This document shows positions 60,365 to 64,000 of a DNA stretch of 64,000 nucleotides, one piece after another. The notes under the pieces are model-generated. The model made no database searches, was not told the DNA's origin, and was given only the letters and a program-made list of their open reading frames with translations. The position numbers were made by a program, and so were the translations under genes. The DNA is from Candidatus Wolfebacteria bacterium GW2011_GWE2_44_13 (GTDB lineage Bacteria > Patescibacteria > Paceibacteria > UBA6257 > UBA9933), in NCBI GenBank assembly GCA_001000675.1, contig LCHW01000001.1, positions 284,686 through 348,685 on the forward strand, given 5' to 3'. Position 1 is the first letter of the stretch. Each line of letters starts with the position of its first letter.

Positions 60365-61270
60365 ATGACATTATACACGCACAAGGATTCTAATATCCGA
60401 AAAACCTGGTTTTTATTTACCGCATTTCTCATTGTCGTTATTGGCATTGGATACCTTTTTTCGAGCATCTATCAGTCATCCGCTATTTTGTATGGCGTAA
60501 TTGGCTTTGCATTTTTTATGAATTTCTTTTCGTATTGGTTCTCCGACAAAATTGTTTTGTCTATGGCACATGCGAAACAAATTGAGAAAAAGGACAATCC
60601 TGATTTGTATAACATTGTGGAAAATTTATGCATTACTGCGGGCTTGCCTATGCCGCGACTGTATATTGTACATGAATCGCAACCAAACGCATTTGCAACA
60701 GGGCGTGATCCAAAGCACGCAGTCGTCGCGGTTACGCAAGGGCTCCTTGATAAGCTCGATCGCGCTGAACTTGAAGGTGTTATTGCGCATGAATTGTCCC
60801 ACGTTGGTAATCGAGATATGTTGATTGGTACGGTAGTTGTGGTTCTTGTAGGATTCATTTCTATTTTGGCAGATATTTTTATGCGCTCTGCGCTATGGGG
60901 AAGTTTTTCTGATCGAGATAATCGTGACAGTGGGCAGGCAGGGGCTATTATATTTGTTATCGGCATTGCTGTTTCAATCCTTGCGCCTATTTCTGCACAG
61001 TTGATGCATTTGGCTATTTCACGTAAGCGTGAATTTCTTGCGGATGCTTCGGGTGCATTATTGACCCGCTATCCAGAAGGCCTTGCGAGTGCGTTAGAAA
61101 AGATTTCCAGCGCTTCTGTGCCCATGAGCGTAGCAAATAATACCACGGCTCACTTATGGCTCGATGACCCGTTCAAGGGCCGCCAGAAGACAAATTGGCT
61201 GCATAAGATGTTTATGACCCATCCACCTGCGGAGGAGCGAATAGCAGCGCTTCGCGGTATGAAAGTTTGA
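60365..61270 (+). CDS. htpX: Membrane zinc protease HtpX
   Basis: A 301-residue inner-membrane protease that removes misfolded membrane proteins. Four membrane helices: two at the N-terminus (about 13-33 and 36-56) and two around 155-210. The zinc site is HELSH in GVIAHELSHVGNRD (about 137-150), with the third ligand Glu in REFLADASGALL. It ends in the conserved FMTHPPAEERIAALRGM. Confidence 0.95.
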   Translation: MTLYTHKDSNIRKTWFLFTAFLIVVIGIGYLFSSIYQSSAILYGVIGFAFFMNFFSYWFSDKIVLSMAHAKQIEKKDNPDLYNIVENLCITAGLPMPRLYIVHESQPNAFATGRDPKHAVVAVTQGLLDKLDRAELEGVIAHELSHVGNRDMLIGTVVVVLVGFISILADIFMRSALWGSFSDRDNRDSGQAGAIIFVIGIAVSILAPISAQLMHLAISRKREFLADASGALLTRYPEGLASALEKISSASVPMSVANNTTAHLWLDDPFKGRQKTNWLHKMFMTHPPAEERIAALRGMKV

Positions 61271-61326
61271 AATTGAATTGGTCGATTTTCACATTCACTC
61301 ACGTAATAATTTGACGATTTATCTAT

Positions 61327-61980
61327 ATGATACAACGTGTAGAACAACTTGAGGCAAAAGTGAAAGCGTTGAAGAAAGAAATTTCTGGGTGTAAAAAGGA
61401 ATTAACAAGGCTGCAAAAAACTGCTGAGTTTGATTTTTTAACTGGCGTATATAATCGGCATGGATTTATGCGTGAGTCTGAGCGTTTTATCCGAGAAATG
61501 GAGGCTGAACGAAAACATCAAGGGAGACGACAAACCCCTCTTGTTTCGCGTATATCTATAATTTTTATCGACGTAGACAACCTCAAGCGCGTCAATGATA
61601 CCTTAGGACATAAAGAGGGTGATCGATATTTGCTGCTTATTGCTCGAGTGCTTACCCGTTCGGTACGAAGTACTATCGATATCGTTGGACGCTGGGGCGG
61701 AGATGAATTTGTCATTGCATTGATTAATGCAACCGATGCGGAAGCACTTCGCGTTGCAGAAAAGCTAAAGCGACGAATAGGAAAAATTCCGCTGTACAAA
61801 AAAATGGATTCCGATTTTGTTTGCAGCGCCAGCTTTGGGTTGATCTCTACCGACGGGACGCACCAGCATCCGAATTATGGTTTACACGAACTGATAGAGA
61901 AAGCGGATAAGGCCATGTATGAAGCAAAGACAACGGAAGGAAAAGGGGTCATTGTTTCCTTTTCAGAAATAACAGAGTAA
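61327..61980 (+). CDS. Diguanylate cyclase (GGDEF domain)
   Basis: A 217-residue soluble protein. An N-terminal coiled coil (about 1-35, rich in Lys and Glu) is followed by one complete GGDEF domain (FDFLTGVYNRHGF, FIDVDNLKRVNDTLGHKEGD, GRWGGDEFVIAL). The signature is intact, so it should make cyclic di-GMP. The inhibitory RxxD site is not kept (the region before the signature reads RSTIDIV). No receptor or EAL protein is in the window. Confidence 0.9.
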   Translation: MIQRVEQLEAKVKALKKEISGCKKELTRLQKTAEFDFLTGVYNRHGFMRESERFIREMEAERKHQGRRQTPLVSRISIIFIDVDNLKRVNDTLGHKEGDRYLLLIARVLTRSVRSTIDIVGRWGGDEFVIALINATDAEALRVAEKLKRRIGKIPLYKKMDSDFVCSASFGLISTDGTHQHPNYGLHELIEKADKAMYEAKTTEGKGVIVSFSEITE

Positions 61981-61991
61981 AATACTCATAT

Positions 61992-62249
61992 ATGGGATTT
62001 TCGCTATTTCGCGTTAAATATATTCCGGTGTATGTTGCCTTCAATGCAAATCTTGCGTGGATTGTGCAGGATTATTTATTGGCAAATGGCATTGATGCGA
62101 GTATTGAGGTTGAACCGTGTTCCCGAGAAGGTGTTTGCGAGACAAAAGACTCCTACGCCGTTTGTGTTCCTGGAAGCAAGGCTGAGGCTGCACAAAAATT
62201 TGTTGAGCAATGTGAAGCAACGAAGATAATTGGTTTTCTTGCTGCATAA
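61992..62249 (+). CDS. DUF2007-like small protein
   Basis: An 85-residue protein. PVYVAFNANLAWIVQDYLLA and YAVCVPGSKAEAAQKFVEQ match the DUF2007 pattern (beta-alpha-beta-beta-alpha). It starts 11 bases after the diguanylate cyclase and may be a small signalling partner. It has three cysteines. Confidence 0.65.
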   Translation: MGFSLFRVKYIPVYVAFNANLAWIVQDYLLANGIDASIEVEPCSREGVCETKDSYAVCVPGSKAEAAQKFVEQCEATKIIGFLAA

Positions 62250-62280
62250 ACAAAAAAACGCCCAAGGCGTTTTTTTGTTT
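62248..62280. terminator. Bidirectional terminator
   Basis: AAACAAAAAAACGCC pairs with GGCGTTTTTTTGTTT around CAA, between convergent genes. Confidence 0.95.
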
Positions 62281-62287
62281 ATGCAAA

Positions 62288-62707
62288 TTAGTGCCACATC
62301 CCGAGAATAAGACCAAAAAGCACAAAGAGAACGAGTTGATATCCTGCTTGAATCAAGAATCGTGCCCATGATACTTTTGCGGAGTCGTTATTCCACATAG
62401 CAGATCCTGCCACCGTTGGCATAATGAACGCCGCCCAAATCCAAAGTGCATTTATTAATCCAGAGGCATCTGTCCATCCTGCAATATAGTAGGCAAGTAC
62501 CCAGACTTGGAAAAGTGAAAGAATAAATTGAACGACATAGAGTTTATTCGCGCGCTTCATCATTTCTCTTCTTACGATCTCGTCGAGCTTAGTTGCCCCG
62601 GTTATTTCCAGCCATTTTTTACCGAAGAGTGGTCCGTACCAGATAAACCCCAAAACCATAGAAAGAATAGCACATACTAATACTGCCCAGTAGTTTATTG
62701 TAATCAT
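62288..62707 (-). CDS. DUF1761 membrane protein
   Basis: A 139-residue four-helix protein with the DUF1761 landmarks: ILSMVLGFIWYGPLFGKKWLE near the start, then a helix ending with AAFIMPTVAGSAMWNN. The function is unknown. It lies downstream of the histidine phosphatase gene on the same strand. Confidence 0.85.
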   Translation of the reverse strand: MITINYWAVLVCAILSMVLGFIWYGPLFGKKWLEITGATKLDEIVRREMMKRANKLYVVQFILSLFQVWVLAYYIAGWTDASGLINALWIWAAFIMPTVAGSAMWNNDSAKVSWARFLIQAGYQLVLFVLFGLILGMWH

Positions 62708-62739
62708 AGTGTTATAAAAAATTATTCGACCTTTTGTTC

Positions 62740-63360
62740 TTAGTGGTTATGTTGCTTTATTGTAAAGACATGAGCATCTGCAGCTTTTGAATCTTCCGAG
62801 AGTAATAGTAGTTCTGAGTTTCCGAAGTGAAACATTGTGAGAATATCCTTCCAGTCAAGATTGTAATAGGCTGCGTAGAGCATCTTTCCTAAATCTCCGT
62901 GAGAAACGAGTAAGATATTTTCATCATCTGCGTGTGCATCTTTTATTTCTTGTAGTGCGCGCTTTGCCCGTTCTAGAAGCTGGGGAAATGTTTCTGCGTT
63001 TTCAGCGGTAAGAAAATAGGTAACGATGTTCGTTTTGATAATATTAGGGGCACAAAGTAATGCTATGTCCTTTACTAATTTACCAGTCATTACTCCAAAA
63101 TCTCGCTCAATTAGCAGGGGCATTTTTTGGGGATCTAGTAATCCAAGTTTTTTCGTTACTATTTCTGCGGTAGCATATGCGCGACATAGGGGAGAGCTAT
63201 ATACGGCGTCAAAAGTAAGCCCAAGCTTTTCAATGTGTGTGGCTAATTGCTGCGCTTGTTCGATACCAATCGCAGTAAGTGGACGATCTCTGTGTCCGTT
63301 TAAAATACCCTCGGCATTATCTTCGTTTTGTCCGTGACGCGAAAGGTATATGTGTAACAT
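62740..63360 (-). CDS. Histidine phosphatase family protein
   Basis: A 206-residue phosphoglycerate mutase-like phosphatase. The phospho-acceptor is His in LSRHGQNEDN near the N-terminus. The second Arg (SSPLCRAYATAEI), the Glu (LIERDFGVMTG) and the late His (LLVSHGDLGKML) are all present. It could be a broad phosphatase or an alpha-ribazole or fructose-bisphosphatase type; the substrate cannot be told. Confidence 0.88.
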   Translation of the reverse strand: MLHIYLSRHGQNEDNAEGILNGHRDRPLTAIGIEQAQQLATHIEKLGLTFDAVYSSPLCRAYATAEIVTKKLGLLDPQKMPLLIERDFGVMTGKLVKDIALLCAPNIIKTNIVTYFLTAENAETFPQLLERAKRALQEIKDAHADDENILLVSHGDLGKMLYAAYYNLDWKDILTMFHFGNSELLLLSEDSKAADAHVFTIKQHNH

Positions 63361-63438
63361 TAGTATAATCCTATCATATTTTGATCATAAGTTGCCAAAG
63401 GCCCTGTTTTCACTTACAATACCATGGTATTTACTACA

Positions 63439-63452
63439 TGGAGGGGTCGCAT
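63439..63452. repeat. 14-bp copy of tRNA-Ser 5' end
   Basis: TGGAGGGGTCGCAT is identical to 63779-63792, the start of tRNA-Ser. It precedes the GIY-YIG gene, and two adjacent hairpins follow it (CCAGCC/GGCTGG and TCCGCC/GGCGGA). Confidence 0.85.
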
Positions 63453-63506
63453 CCAGCCCAAGGCTGGTCCGCCCTGGGCGGAAGTGGTCGTCTACTTATT
63501 TTATAT

Positions 63507-63794
63507 ATGCATTACGTGTATATTATCAGGAGTGATAAAAATGGTAAGTTGTATAAAGGATCAACCTGTGATTTAAAAACGCGATTACGTGAACATAATA
63601 GCGGTGTGACGCAATCTACGAAGGCTTACGCTCCGTGGCGATTAGTGTATTATGCGGTATTTGCGGATAAGACAGACGCGTTGCGTGAGGAGTTGTTTTT
63701 AAAGAGTGGCAAAGGGAGAGAGCGTGTAAACTTTTTACTTGCCAATACTCTTGTGAGATGCCAAAATACAAAGAATATTGGAGGGGTCGCATAG
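63507..63794 (+). CDS. GIY-YIG nuclease domain protein (UPF0213-like)
   Basis: The 95-residue product is one GIY-YIG domain: HYVYIIRSDKNGKLYKGST, then the catalytic Arg in LKTRLREHNSG and the Glu in ALREELFLKSGKGRE. The last 14 bases of the gene are the first bases of tRNA-Ser, so its stop lies inside the tRNA. A 14-bp copy of the tRNA start also lies upstream. It is probably a small mobile or homing-type nuclease lodged at the tRNA. ATG 63507 gives a compact domain; the longer frame adds repeat-derived residues. Confidence 0.8.
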   Translation: MHYVYIIRSDKNGKLYKGSTCDLKTRLREHNSGVTQSTKAYAPWRLVYYAVFADKTDALREELFLKSGKGRERVNFLLANTLVRCQNTKNIGGVA

Positions 63795-63864
63795 TGGCCG
63801 ATTGCGCTCGCTTGGAAAGCGGGTATACCGCAAGGTATCAAGGGTTCGAATCCCTTCCCCTCCG
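63780..63864 (+). tRNA. tRNA-Ser(GGA)
   Basis: Acceptor GGAGGGG/CCCCTCC, anticodon arm CTCGC-TTGGAAA-GCGGG (anticodon GGA), a long variable arm ATACC-GCAA-GGTAT as expected for serine, T arm AAGGG-TTCGAAT-CCCTT and discriminator G. Confidence 0.95.
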
Positions 63865-63869
63865 CACAT

Positions 63870-63914
63870 AGCAACATAAGCGCCTACTCTTTACGGGTAG
63901 GCGTTTATGTTGCT
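63870..63914 (+). terminator. Long hairpin after tRNA-Ser
   Basis: AGCAACATAAGCGCCTAC pairs with GTAGGCG-TTATGTTGCT, about 17 bp, without a T-run. Confidence 0.55.
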
Positions 63915-63949
63915 GCTATGAGTGGAGATAAAGAGGGATTCGAAAACTA

Positions 63950-63981
63950 CTTTTAAAAGCAAACTGCTTTGCTTTTAAAAG
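63950..63981. repeat. 14-bp inverted repeat at window end
   Basis: CTTTTAAAAGCAAA and TTTGCTTTTAAAAG face each other across 4 bases. Each arm also contains the palindrome CTTTTAAAAG. No gene was seen from 63865 to the window end. Confidence 0.7.
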
Positions 63982-64000
63982 AGTCGGCGATGGAGGAGTT

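Noticed and set aside
1..64000. CRISPR arrays, rRNA genes, replication origin
   Set aside because: No regular repeat-spacer pattern, no rRNA core sequence, and no DnaA-box cluster next to a dnaA gene was seen.
1..64000. Reassigned UGA codon, as in some CPR lineages
   Set aside because: Genes end properly at TGA (for example 2310-2312) and conserved proteins have no internal TGA.

Overview
The window reads as chromosome of a Candidate Phyla Radiation (Patescibacteria, probably Parcubacteria-type) bacterium. Reasons: genes are short and dense on a standard code (TGA is used as a stop); there are CPR-style membrane proteins of unknown function, a sigma-region-4/HARE-HTH chimera, a self-splicing tRNA intron, and many spacers filled with dispersed inverted repeats. 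Family names here come from recognised motifs, since no search could be run.

Layout. 1-8 kb: the 3' end of mreB, small orphan genes, a sugar-phosphate mutase homologue without its catalytic domain, a DEDDy exonuclease, secD-secF and the sigma4/HARE-HTH gene. 8-18.5 kb: a membrane protein paired with a TraD/VirB4-like ATPase, efp, a prepilin-peptidase-like membrane protein, mnmA, a COG4315-like lipoprotein-type gene, a CopB-like copper ATPase and tyrS. 18.5-25 kb: an accessory region with tRNA-Ala, a zinc-ribbon membrane protein, a PHP + SMC-like ATPase with a membrane-anchored neighbour (a candidate defence cassette), and an M16 peptidase. 25-31.5 kb: two paralogous membrane proteins, rplU, and an ECF sigma operon with methionine-rich envelope proteins. 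31.5-38.7 kb: recR and dnaB on the minus strand, then a PAS/histidine kinase cluster. 38.7-41.3 kb: a tRNA hotspot (Pro, Arg, intron-split Phe, His) with an integration-like scar. 41.3-46 kb: an iron/oxygen cluster (hemerythrin, rubredoxin-like proteins, ferritin-like protein) and PEP synthase. 46-58.7 kb: SemiSWEET, an HD protein, tsaD, rodA, mltG, rpoB, rpoC, rpsF, ssb and rpsR. 58.7-64 kb: a repeat-rich spacer, htpX, a diguanylate cyclase, small DUF2007-like proteins, DUF1761, a histidine phosphatase, and a GIY-YIG gene abutting tRNA-Ser.

The most notable signals are these. (1) A two-copy, covarying RNA structure lies downstream of rplU and of rpsF, and other long hairpins fill the rpoB/rpoC, ssb/rpsR and post-rpsR spacers. 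(2) An IC3-like group I intron sits in the anticodon loop of tRNA-Phe, next to an HTH/LAGLIDADG-like gene and a duplicated tRNA 3' end. (3) A GIY-YIG gene is bracketed by copies of the tRNA-Ser 5' end. (4) The PHP-SMC ATPase is paired with a membrane protein. (5) Several genes have a -10 box only 6-9 nt before ATG, which suggests leaderless transcripts.
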